Assembly (NCBI GenBank): GCA_050084515.1
Contig: CM114273.1
Coordinates: forward strand, 27,590,001-27,654,000
DNA length: 64,000 nt
Source: Blasia pusilla
Lineage: Eukaryota > Marchantiophyta > Marchantiopsida > Blasiales
Reading direction: 5' to 3'
Under the pieces are notes generated by a model. That model had not been told where the DNA came from. It worked only from the letters and a program-made list of their open reading frames with translations, and searched no databases. The position numbers and the translations under genes were made by a program. This document shows positions 54,634 through 64,000 of this stretch, in pieces (within the stretch, counting starts at the first letter, position 1; every line of letters starts with the position of its first letter).

Positions 54634-57600
54634 CTAGGAGGCGGATGATGTTGCAGCTGTTTCTTCTGCTTTAGCATCTGCGTCAGCAAGTCTGGCCATC
54701 TCTGCAGCGATTTCTGCCTCTGCTGCCTCTGCCGCAGCCGCATCAAAAACCTTGGTTTCATTGTAGGGGGCCCCCTCTCCCATGAGGTATTTAAAAACTT
54801 CCTCCCCTTCATAACCCTTCGACTTGGCCAGGAACAGTGGTGTCAGACCAAATCGGTCTTCTCTCTTGAAGTCAGCCCCATATTGTACCAAAAACTCTGT
54901 AGTTTCTCGTTAAAGATTTTCAAGGGAAAGTTAGGGAGCAGTCAGTAATGTTATTCCGAGGTCTGGGTTCCTCTAGACCTCCTTATCGAGCTTCAGCTAG
55001 CGTTAGATATAGCTCTTCATTTTCTTCGCCAGATCAATATAAAGATTATGCATACCACGGCAGATTCAATGTCGTTCAATTACTTCATTCAAGTAGCCTC
55101 GTCTTATAAGCTAAGCTGAACATGGGTTCTTTCGACTGTAGTTGTTCAAATTCAGTCAGGATTCTTTCGACTATAGTTTCTGACAGATTCAGAGAATGGA
55201 CACCTACTAAATCGAGTTATTTACACCGGTGTTCATAGAATATGGAATATGAGCGGAGGCATACGAGATCAGGACTATAATGCTCACTGCCACAGTACAG
55301 CTGAATCCAATATGAATGGGCCACGTTCAAGCTGGGTGTCCAGAACATAAGAAAACCCTAAACCCACATCGCTTTAGCCGAAATTGCAAATACCTGTGAG
55401 CAATCTTCACCATTTTACTCAAAAGCGTTGTGGACATGCACGGGTAACACCTGGGCAGCTGAAGTACTCAGTAATGCAGGCGCTTTCTGATCCAGAAGTT
55501 TGCACTAATAGCTCAAAGAGAGGATACTGACAATCGGAAGGTTGCCTGCCCTGGCTGCCCAGTGGATAGCAGTCCTGGTAAATCATTGTCCCAATATCAA
55601 AGTTATTCGAATAATTGCTGAAAATTCATAGTCACCATCCCTACTAGTGTTCCCTTATATAGATGTTTCAGAAGAATATGTTAGTATTAATTGCCAGTGA
55701 CAGGCCTTACAATCTCTAGATACCCTAGGGTGCTTAATATGAAGCCCAAGCCCATGTTGCAAGAGAATCATACCACTGCCGGCTGTCGTTTTCTACGTTG
55801 AACAACTAACTCAACACGTGACAGCATATAACAGCATGTACAAAAGGCTTGGAGGGAACGGTCAGTGCCTGTTCGTGTGAGAATCCGCAGCGTGGATGCT
55901 CGCACCAAGGCGGACAAGTGTTTCAACAGCATGTAGATGTCCACAGTCAGCCGCCCAAATAAGAGCTGTTCGTCCATAACGATCCTATATGTTGGTAGGT
56001 GAGATCTCAAACACATCAGGTGTCTATTGACAAGAAGATAATCACGGTTAGGTGGAAATGTGCTCGCACAGAATACAGATATCCTATCAGCCGGACAAGA
56101 GTGTTGAGCCCTACTTAGTGCAACTCTTCTGAAAACTTGAAGCAAAGTAGGGGTAATTTGGTGCTATGCTACGAACGGGTCAGATTATCTTCCATAAACC
56201 AGATTTCGGAGAAGCTCATAATTCCCAAATCCGTAATGTCGCCTGAGGTGCAATTCTGTCTTTTAGTGGCATATGCGCAATGTTGTAATAGTGTACATGC
56301 GTAGGAGAAATATGGGAAAGAAAGAGGTATTAAACCTTCCAGAGAGAAAAGGTCACTCAGTTGCAATGGGGCTGGGGAACCTTGGAAAGTAGACAGTCCA
56401 GGAATCCGTCCAACGCGATGGCCAGGGATCGACCGATGCCTACGAACAGTAGACTCTTTGACGGCAGGATAACTGTTGGGGGGAGACACCGCGCGTCTGT
56501 CTACATGCGGACCGAACCTGTGCTTTCCTATTTAGGTAATAGACGCACTTTCCAGAGCGATTCATGAATCATGACTTAGTGATTCCCGAATCCCAATGCA
56601 CGAACTCACCAACCGATGCTAATGCTTATGACATACACTCTACCTGTAATCAATAGTAGTTCCAACTTGGGGTTCCAAAGCCTGCTTTGGGAATCCCATT
56701 AGCCCAATAAAGAGTTATTCTGAGGTATAGGGATCAGTCTAGGCTTTGGAAGTCTTGGAAGTCCATGTCTTTGAAGTCTTGGAAGTGTCGACAATCATAG
56801 ATCTCCTCTATGATGTCGATACTCTTAAGACCGAGTCTTTTATTGGGAATGGAATTCATAATTACTAGAGAAAAGAAAGTGAAGCCTATCTGAAAAAGAT
56901 CGAGTTCTGGTATTTGGGGAACCTGATTAGAAACTAAGTAACGTGGGATTACAAAGAGGTTTCCGAACAATCGTTCCTTAGTCTGGTGACTGACTATTCT
57001 AAACGTTGAAATTTCTCCATCTGCTACGCTTCACCCAATTTGATGTTGATCAAATTGGGTTCACAGTTTTCATTCGGATCAGGACAAGATAGCATTAAAT
57101 CTTGACCAGTGTGGGGAAGTTCTAGGAGACAGGGTCGAGTCACCTCAACAACCGCAGGGTCCTATTACAGGTCAAAACACACATGGCAATCAAGTGAAGT
57201 GCACTTCCCGCGTGATGGATCAATACTTGATTCGCTGAGGGCGTGCACAGATGTGGTAGGTTCCTAACTGTTGATCTAAAAGCTACGGCTATGAACAGTA
57301 AAGATTCTACAAAGGTGCATGTCCTACTTCCTATCACTGGTTTGTCACAAATTACCCTCATCCACCTACAATCGTTTTCAAGTAGAAAAATGCTGACCTA
57401 TTTCGCAGAGAGTCAAATTAACCCTCAGCAAGTTACTCACTCCAATCGACCACGAGATGTGAATATACAGCTGTAGAGGTTCGAGTTTAGGGTGAATCAA
57501 CTCCTCTAGTTCGCAAGACAGCGGAATCGAAACAAAATCATGCTCCTATCCCGTTGTTTAAACAGATCTGATAGTTCTTCAAACAGCCATTTGCATTTCG

Positions 57601-58544
57601 GCGTTCCTTGCTTAAATAACGATCAGCTACTGATCTCAAGTGGAAGATTGTTTCTCCATAACGAAGCCCACCAGAAAGTACCAGAAAGTAGCTTTCTTCC
57701 CATGCCCAGTATGTGGCTTACCCTATGTGACGGACTTTCCGAGACGGTAACGTCGTGAACGCGGTTGATTCACCAATCCCTAAACGTACAACGAAGTATC
57801 TGCTGAACATGTCCTCATGAGATGGCTTTATCCAAGCTACCCGATTGCTGATATGCAATCAACTGTCCAACAGGGCTTCGGCTTTCGCGGAGGAGGCATC
57901 CTGGTAGGATTCGCTACTTGTATTTCCTACTGATAGTACCAGGAAGAAACCAATCTAAGGGTTTCTTGCACGACTGCATGAGCGGACGGAGGGACCACTT
58001 CCAGCAAATGAAACCTTATCTACGCTGCCTATCATTTTCATTCAGATCATGAAAACGCACGCTTTAGAGAAGACGCCTCCTTTCCTGACTACCACATCGA
58101 AGGGATGGCTGAAGGCGGACGAATAAAAGCAGAAAAGATGATCTGACCACTCTCCGCAAGGAAGTTAAGAAATATCAACCCACACAGAATCAGCAAATAG
58201 CCACATGTACAAGGAACGGAGTGAACCTTGGCATCAACATCAAAGTTCTTGATCTTCGAAAACTTGGTGATGGAGCGGTTATCGCCATTCTCAGCCGCAT
58301 CGAAAACAGTCAAAATTTCACGCTTCACAGCTTTCAAATCGTAAATTGAGAATCTGTTACTTTGCTGGACATCTTCAACTTGTGCGGTTCTCTCAAGGCT
58401 CAGATGTCTCGTTTGTGTGATTGTCGGATTCGGTGGGCCAAGAGCAGAATAAGTCTTGCTCCCAGGTCCACGAGCAGGAGGGGGCGTGGCTGTACCACCT
58501 GTCGGTTTCGGAGGCAGAGCGCTAGTCCTTTCAACACCACTCAT
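54634..58544 (-). CDS. Ankyrin-repeat protein, incomplete gene model
   Basis: First exon 58544-58227: ATG, a Pro/Gly/Thr-rich N-terminus (LPPKPTGGTATPPPARGPG), then VFDAAENGDNRSITKFSKI, the start of an ankyrin repeat. 55984-55869 follows an ATATAG acceptor and reads RYGRTALIWAADCGHLHAVE.. and LVRLGASIHAAD, a textbook ankyrin repeat. It ends at what looks like a GC donor (CAG|GCACTG). 55574-55532 continues in phase as RTAIHWAARAGNLPI. The last exon (about 54904-54634) has FLVQYGADFKRED and RFGLTPLFLAKSKGY, then an Ala/Glu-rich helix, and stops after TSSAS. One or more exons between 58227 and 55984, and near 55480, were not resolved. Ankyrin repeats bind proteins; the partner is unknown. Confidence 0.55.
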
Positions 58545-58822
58545 CTCGACGATGGTGAGCTCAGGTACACCAATTCACGAAAAGCCGCCGAAGGTCTACC
58601 GGCCAAAATCTCTAGGCATTCGGGTCAATTTCCAATTCTGGGATTTCAGGTTGTTACGACCAGCTCCTACACTTTGTGTGATCGCTTTCGCAAGAGAGCG
58701 TTGTTGCAGGCGAACACCGGTAAACTGCGCCCGTGACAATTCACGCTGTCTAGCAATCTCGTCCACCAAAGCGACGAGCTGCGGAAATGTCCCATGTGAG
58801 GAGCACGAGCTTTCGGCCATAC

Positions 58823-58836
58823 AATTATATATACGA
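58823..58836 (-). promoter_or_regulatory. Candidate TATA box of the ankyrin-repeat gene
   Basis: In the gene direction the sequence is CGTATATATAATTG, about 280 bp upstream of the ATG at 58544. That leaves a 5' UTR of plausible length. A separate short frame starting at the ATG just downstream (MAESSCSSHG..) could be an upstream ORF. Confidence 0.4.
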
Positions 58837-58979
58837 AAAACGGCACCGGAAGCGCTCGGGATGTCCCGAAAAGACGCGAGCGAGTGCCACGCTGGCATTT
58901 GCCGCCAGAGTCGTGATGGCATCGCAAACTACACGCACTTAGAGGCGGTGACATGACACACCCCCATGCAATCTTCATT

Positions 58980-59594
58980 TTACTTTAATGCTTTTCTTAG
59001 TCTTTCCCACTTCCAGTATGCGGCCTTCGTTTTTTAGCACCGTATGTTTGTTACGAGTTTAGGGTCGGGGAAGTTTAATACAGTCCGGAGAATTCGTGGA
59101 ATAAGAAATGGAGTAACACGGTGATGAAAGGAAGTAAAAGGAATAAAAACTTCAATATTAATAAGAGCATTCATTCTAACACAATGATTCTTCCATTGTG
59201 TTATCTATACTATAATGTGAGGAGGGGGGGGTTACTTCTTTTGGTAACTCCCCGTTCCCAAAGAAGTGAAGCTCCTCCACAAGTGGTCGTCTTAAATGTC
59301 CTCTTCTGAGAAAAAGTTAGAAAGATTTGCATCAGATTTTATTCAGACGGCCTTATTTTTAACCAAGAGGGGGTTTACTCAAAAGGGAAAAAAGAAAGTG
59401 GATCTTACGAGGGTGTTGGGTTTTTCTTTTCACAGTCTGTTTGTCAACTTCTATATTCGATCTCGGCCTATTTCTATCAGATCTCGCATTATGCTCTAAT
59501 CGTGCCTTGCTTGGCATTTGTTTGAGACATCTGGCACATAAACATAGTAAGGACCTGTTACGTGGAGACACATGCTGATGTTCGAATTTTTTGA
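58980..59594. other. Intergenic
   Basis: No coding frame is convincing. TCTATACTATAATGTGAGG at 59204, preceded by A, looks like a Helitron 5' end on the plus strand. I found no matching hairpin plus CTAG 3' end. Confidence 0.35.
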
Positions 59595-60089
59595 ATGCAG
59601 TTAAATATTTGTTACTTCCCTCTCTCCTCCAAAGGGGCGCGCCAAGTAGGAAGGAGCGGGGAGAAGATCCGAGCAAGAAGCGGGGAGGAGGAGGACGATT
59701 TGCACCTTGTCAAATTTTCCTCAATCTGGAGCACGTCCGCCTCAACTCTGCAGCCCGTCCGCTGCAAATCTGCAGCACGTCCACTTCAGGCATTCATCAT
59801 AATATTGATCGCGGTAAGAAGGATTCTGGTCCCCCTCTTTCTTTCTGTATTTATGGATAATTCTGGGGTAATCTTTCGTGAGAATCCTTCACATCATCTG
59901 TCGCCAATGCTAAAGCGTGCACTTGGGCCACGACAAGAAGAGAGTGAACTCTGTCAGAGTAGCAAAACTCGGTGCAGACAATCGAGTGACCTTTTGCTTT
60001 CCATCCTTTTCATCGACCTCATTGACCTCCTTTCTTGTGAAAATGGGCTCGCTCGTGACATCATCCAGAAGTTGATGATGGGGTTGTGA
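59595..60089 (+). CDS. Hypothetical ORF, 164 codons
   Basis: An open frame starts at ATG 59595. The first third is basic, followed by a hydrophobic segment AFIIILIAVRRILVPLFLSV and a hydrophilic part ending in DIIQKLMMGL. The length is above chance for AT-rich DNA, but no family is recognised and no splice or promoter signals support it. It may be part of the 3' flank of the LRR pseudogene or a random frame. Confidence 0.25.
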   Translation: MQLNICYFPLSSKGARQVGRSGEKIRARSGEEEDDLHLVKFSSIWSTSASTLQPVRCKSAARPLQAFIIILIAVRRILVPLFLSVFMDNSGVIFRENPSHHLSPMLKRALGPRQEESELCQSSKTRCRQSSDLLLSILFIDLIDLLSCENGLARDIIQKLMMGL

Positions 60090-60239
60090 ATCATCCGAAG
60101 GGTCAGGTCCCTGGTCCCTCCCGAACAGAAAGCAGGATCAAAAAAAGCGCTTGAGAATGGGGCGCAAACGTGACGAAACCCGGTAGTGTATACGGACGAT
60201 CGTGATGCACTAGCCGGAGAAATTTGCTTGGGACAAATG

Positions 60240-61910
60240 AAAGTCTTAATGAGTGTGGGACAGCAGCAAAACTTGTGTCATCTTCTTAGGCATCGCTCCG
60301 CTCTCCTTCCTGGGGTTGCTTCTTTTCGAAGAGCGGCAATCCATGAGAGTCCACTCAACTTTAAGACCACACAATAATAATTCGTGGACTTCGGTAGAGG
60401 TAGAGATCGGCCAGTTGATGAAAGTCTTCGTCTTCAAGGGATGGGAAGGGAAGAGCAGCTGCAGAGACCGAATTTCTCGTGCTCTGACTCGTGCTCTGAC
60501 TCCCGTTTCGTCGCCAGAAGGACCGTTCATCTGCGGTGTGTATAGGTGATAGATATGTTGTAGCAGTTCTTTTCCTAGCCAGGTTTCCTGTACTTGCGAA
60601 AGCGCAAGAAACCAACAGCTCATAAGAACGAAAGTTTTTGGTGTTGTTGGCGATCAGTTCCCCCTGGATCATGAATTATTAAGATTCACGTTTCTGAGAG
60701 AGCGAGAAATGTCATGTCATGGATCTTGCTTTCATGATCAGACATGACTCGCCCGAGAGATTGTTGCGGGAGAGCTTCAGAACTTGAATCCCATCCAAGT
60801 TGAGGCTAAGCGGAATGCTGCCGTTCAGCTTGTTGCTCGAGATATCCTAGCTTGTCGGGGATCACCCCGCTGAATGCATTCTGCGACAAATTGAGGATAC
60901 GCATTTGGCTAAGCGTTGCGTTGAAGGGATCTCCGAAGAGAACATATTTTGCGAAAGATATATTAAAGCAAACGCTTCTACGATGTACGAGAAGTTCAAC
61001 CGGGATCCTCTGCCCCACAGCGACATTTCAAACTTCACCGAAATGCCAACAGAACTACCCGCCGCTTTCGAACCGGTACTGGATGCGCGCATGAAACCGT
61101 AAGCTTGCTGAGATCATTCGAAGACTTCTAGTAAACCGATTCATTGAGAGATCCAAGACTTGCAGCGCTTTCAGATTCCATACCCAACTCGAACTTCTCC
61201 CGAATGCGTTTGATGTCGGTTTGGACCGCCAAAGCGACAGAGCCCTGGGGAAACTTCGGCAAGACGCCCGAAAGGTTGTTTTTGCTGAAATCAATCACCT
61301 GAAGCCCATCGCACAACTCTAGTGAACCAGGGCTTCCTCCTGCAAAGTTGTTGCCATTTAACGATAAGATTTTGGCGGTGAATGCTCTTTGAAATCGAGC
61401 CTAATCGGTCCATGAATGGTTGTCATTCAGGGCAAGATATGCCAATGCGCCGCTTGATGCCAAATTTGAAGAGAGCTGATCTTGCCAAAGCTCACATTCA
61501 AGTTTCCCTTTAGGCTATTGTTGCTTGAGTTGACGAATCAGTAAACCTGCAGAGTCTCCAGCTCCCATGGAATTTCACCCGAGAAGTTGTTGTTTGATAG
61601 ATCGAGGGCTTTGTACACGATGAGGTAGTAGCCGTACCAATGATCTGTAATCTTGTTGTCCTCGATATAATGGCCGGGATCCAGGAATAAAGGTAATATC
61701 TGACCGCTTTTTGCTGGTCGCGCCCTCAATGGGATCTGGACGGAGGATTCGGAATCATTACTCAAAAACTTACTCAATCGCGACACATTACTAGGAATTC
61801 GACCCTCCAACTTGTTCAGGAGGCGAGGTTCAACACTTCTAGCGCTCCAAGCTCCACAACCAGGTTGGTATCACCAAACTCACAACTTGCAATTTAGACT
61901 TTTTGTGAGC
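60240..61910 (-). pseudogene. Leucine-rich-repeat receptor-like gene, decayed
   Basis: Reading down the minus strand, LRR units appear in shifting frames: LEVLNL..NKLEGRIPSNVSRL (about 61840-61780), ALDLSNNNFSGEIPWELETL (61610-61550), NNSLKGNLNVSFGKI (about 61510), LQVIDFSKNNLSGVLPKFP (61306-61250), MRILNLSQNAFSGVIPDKLG (60905-60845), and LNGSIPLSLNLDG and LKLSRNNLSGE (60810-60750). These match the LxxLxxLxLxxNxLSGxIP consensus of plant receptor-like proteins and kinases. At least five frameshifts or stops break it. A possible C-terminal tail lies at 60620-60360. No kinase domain was recognised. Confidence 0.75.
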
Positions 61911-62670
61911 GATGTCGGAAATTGATCGCGTTCACTCGGGAGCAAAAAGTAAAACGCCCCTCGCCAAAGGTCGGTTGCTCCTCCTCGCTCCCCACCTGCC
62001 GGTCGCCTTAGATCTATCCGGCCTTAGATCAACGCCTCCGACGCATGGGTGCACAATCGTGAACTCTGCGTGCCAGGTTTCAACGCCCAGTCGACTCCCA
62101 CCGATGTCCCTATGCCGTTTACCAACCATCAGTGCAGCAGGAAGGGCGTCTCTATCTAACTGTTAAGCGCCGCGCTCACTTCGCTTACAAAAGCGCTAAC
62201 TCGAGCGTCCGTCCTTGTCACTTATTCAGGTTTCTCTTGGTGCACTCTGATGGCCGATGTAACATAAACAGAGATTATTCTCCACTTATCAACAACCTCT
62301 CCCTTAGGTGGTGCTAAGGGACATGAGACGTCCTTATCAAATTGAGCCATCGCTATTCCCTGTCCACCATCTATTGGTGTTCCTGTCCCGCATCCACGTC
62401 ATCGTCGTCGCCGTTGGCTCCTCCGGCCCTGAATCATTGCTATGCGGATGACCACTCCATGCCAAACGGCTGGAATAACCTACGCCATCCCAACTGTGTT
62501 AGTTTTTTCCGTGCCCAGATCTTGTTTTCTTACAAACATCATAGCCTTTTTTAAAGGTGAGCTTTATGAAATTATAGTTACGTTTTTTTTACTTGAAATG
62601 TCTAATTTATATTGATAATTTAATCTGCTCTTGTTAAATTTCCAGTGTCGGATTGAGCCTAACTTACGGT
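61911..62670. other. Intergenic
   Basis: No convincing gene. A TTTCCAG acceptor-like site at 62638-62644 precedes the ORF at 62671. Confidence 0.4.
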
Positions 62671-63096
62671 ATGTCAACTCACTCATTGAGCTACAAGAGG
62701 CCGTTAATTGTGAAAGAAATTGTAATAATTACGAGTCATGAATATGTGGTAGAGAGAGATGAGCATAGATTTTCATTATCTCGCTCAGAAAGAAAACGAA
62801 AATTGTTTGATGTGGACTCTAAATTTTCTGCTGCTATTTCAAATGGTTTCAATGAGACTGAGGAGGTTAGAGAAGTCTCAATAGGCCAGGAAATTTTGAT
62901 TACTCTCAATAGTAATAAGAGTTACTCTATAGATAGTTGCCCTCTTGAAGATCTTGACGATGGGGAATATTCTTCTACTTCCCTCTATGATTCAGAGGGA
63001 TGGTATGTTGGTGATGAGTTCGACATGGAATATAGGCATGTGGATTATGCGGATTTAGACATTAGTGACGATAGTCGAGATATTGGAGATAAGTAG
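62671..63096 (+). CDS. Hypothetical acidic protein (exon or single ORF)
   Basis: A frame of 141 codons starts at ATG 62671 (MSTHSLSYKRPLIVKEIVII). The first half is basic to neutral; the second half is strongly acidic (LEDLDDGEYSSTSLYDSEG, DLDISDDSRDIGD). It lies just after a likely 3' splice site and is followed at 63362 by another acceptor (AATGCAG) and a second ORF. It may therefore be one exon of a longer gene. No family is recognised. Confidence 0.45.
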   Translation: MSTHSLSYKRPLIVKEIVIITSHEYVVERDEHRFSLSRSERKRKLFDVDSKFSAAISNGFNETEEVREVSIGQEILITLNSNKSYSIDSCPLEDLDDGEYSSTSLYDSEGWYVGDEFDMEYRHVDYADLDISDDSRDIGDK

Positions 63097-63374
63097 CCAA
63101 AAGAGTACTATATATTGTTTATATTCAATTAATCATCAAAAAACCATCTTCGTTTTGTTTTCAAATATGTCTGTTTGAGATTGCTGAGTTGAGCAAAGGA
63201 TCAAGTTTCATTTCTTTGGGAGTGGAGTGACTCAAAAAAGTAAGTCTTCTCTGCTTGTGTACTAATATTCATGTGTGGAAATTTAGTATCCTTTTCTATT
63301 GAGTATTTATTTTATTATTTTAAAATATTTATTTTATTAAAATAATTGTATGGATAATGCAGGATACTCTATAA

Positions 63375-63800
63375 ATGAGTGTTGAAGATTTAGGCTTTAG
63401 CGATGGTGAGTTCTATGTTCCTCTTGATGAACAAGAAAGGGATTATACACCTATAGATGTCGACATCGTAGAGGTAATACAAATAGCAAGTCCGGAGTAT
63501 GTTCCATCACGGATCATTGAAAATAGGAATAATGCTTCAAGTCCTGGCTATGTTCCATCGCCGATTTTTGAAAACAGGGATAAGGCTTCAAGTCCTAGCT
63601 ATGTACCATTGCCGATTTTTGAAAATGGGATTAATGCTCCTAATGTTAATATTAGCCCTTTGAGAAATGATCAGAGTTGTAGTTATGATGAGAGTGCATC
63701 TAGGATTTTAACCACGCCCGTGGTGAATCATCATTCTATTTCACAAGGAGTAGTTGGAGGTCATGAGGGAGAAGAAGATACAGATTCCACACATGATTGA
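63375..63800 (+). CDS. Hypothetical acidic protein with YVPS tandem repeats
   Basis: A frame of 141 codons starts at ATG 63375, 13 bp after a CAG acceptor. Three diverged tandem repeats of about 19 residues follow one another: ASPEYVPSRIIENRNNA, SSPGYVPSPIFENRDKA and SSPSYVPLPIFENGINA. The ends are acidic and Ser-rich, suggesting a disordered protein. After the stop the frame stays open, with ISDCHTICSEDSSEM, to 63950, so the TGA may be a mutation. The function is unknown. Confidence 0.45.
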   Translation: MSVEDLGFSDGEFYVPLDEQERDYTPIDVDIVEVIQIASPEYVPSRIIENRNNASSPGYVPSPIFENRDKASSPSYVPLPIFENGINAPNVNISPLRNDQSCSYDESASRILTTPVVNHHSISQGVVGGHEGEEDTDSTHD

Positions 63801-64000
63801 ATCCCTTCCTCGGACCCTATAGCATCTAGCCATTCATTTGTACGTGATTGTTGCGGGTCGGGGTCATGGGAAATTAGTGACTGTCATACAATTTGCTCGG
63901 AGGACTCAAGTGAGATGAGTACGGCTGAGTCTCATTGCCCATTAGAATGATTTTCCCATTTCATATTTTTTTATTAAAACTTAAGTTATGTGTTGCTCTA

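Noticed and set aside
58456-58956. Plus-strand 166-codon ORF opposite the ankyrin first exon
   Set aside because: The minus strand has the ankyrin start, a good donor and a TATA box; the plus frame has no domain.
59204-60220. Complete Helitron from TCTATACT at 59204 to CTAG near 60208
   Set aside because: No hairpin precedes the CTAG and the base after it is C, not T.
1-64000. tRNA, rRNA or riboswitch genes
   Set aside because: No cloverleaf with conserved A/B boxes, no rRNA core sequence and no riboswitch motif was recognised by eye; a tRNAscan or Infernal run would settle it.

Overview
The window is nuclear DNA from a plant-lineage (streptophyte) eukaryote. The evidence is a spliced, chloroplast-targeted metallo-beta-lactamase-fold gene with GT-AG introns and clear land-plant similarity, leucine-rich-repeat receptor remnants, and plant-type Ty3/gypsy and Ty1/copia elements, Helitrons and Mutator-like (MULE) transposons. 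I cannot name the species. A transposon-rich genome of a bryophyte, lycophyte, fern or streptophyte alga fits best.

Layout. 1-296 is a scrap of a Ty3/gypsy element. 297-14023 is a damaged copy (A) of a large MULE. It carries a solo LTR, a ~1.2 kb insertion and a truncated LTR-retrotransposon head. 14024-16063 holds a reverse-strand gypsy head (LTR, primer site, gag start) sitting inside an older reverse-strand LTR of the first gypsy family. 16064-21130 is gene-poor, with a tandem duplication split by miniature Helitrons. 21131-25539 is the one clearly intact host gene (11 exons). 26782-49226 is a Ty3/gypsy element that encodes a C5 cytosine DNA methyltransferase domain and a PHD finger besides gag, protease, RT, RNase H and integrase. 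Its 3' LTR is split by MULE copy B (36451-49108), flanked by a 10-bp target-site duplication with one mismatch. 49227-53700 is repeat debris (partial LTR, long inverted repeat, copia tail, Helitron-like piece). 54-58.8 kb holds an ankyrin-repeat gene on the minus strand. 60.2-61.9 kb is a decayed LRR receptor gene. 62.6-63.8 kb has two acidic ORFs of unknown function.

The most interesting system is the MULE. Besides a transposase with a zinc-finger N-terminus, a DDE-like core and a SWIM finger, it carries a divergently transcribed, multi-exon gene. That gene joins a ParB/sulfiredoxin-like domain to an amino-type (N4/N6) DNA methyltransferase-like domain whose catalytic motifs are altered. The element is full of near-palindromes built from CAACCCGTCGGA and its reverse complement. 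They lie in regular ~65-67 bp arrays in the divergent promoter and in an intron. I infer that these could be binding sites of the element's own proteins. The window therefore holds two unrelated transposons that each carry a DNA-methyltransferase domain, one nested in the other. All copies here are mutated, so function must be judged from other copies in the genome.
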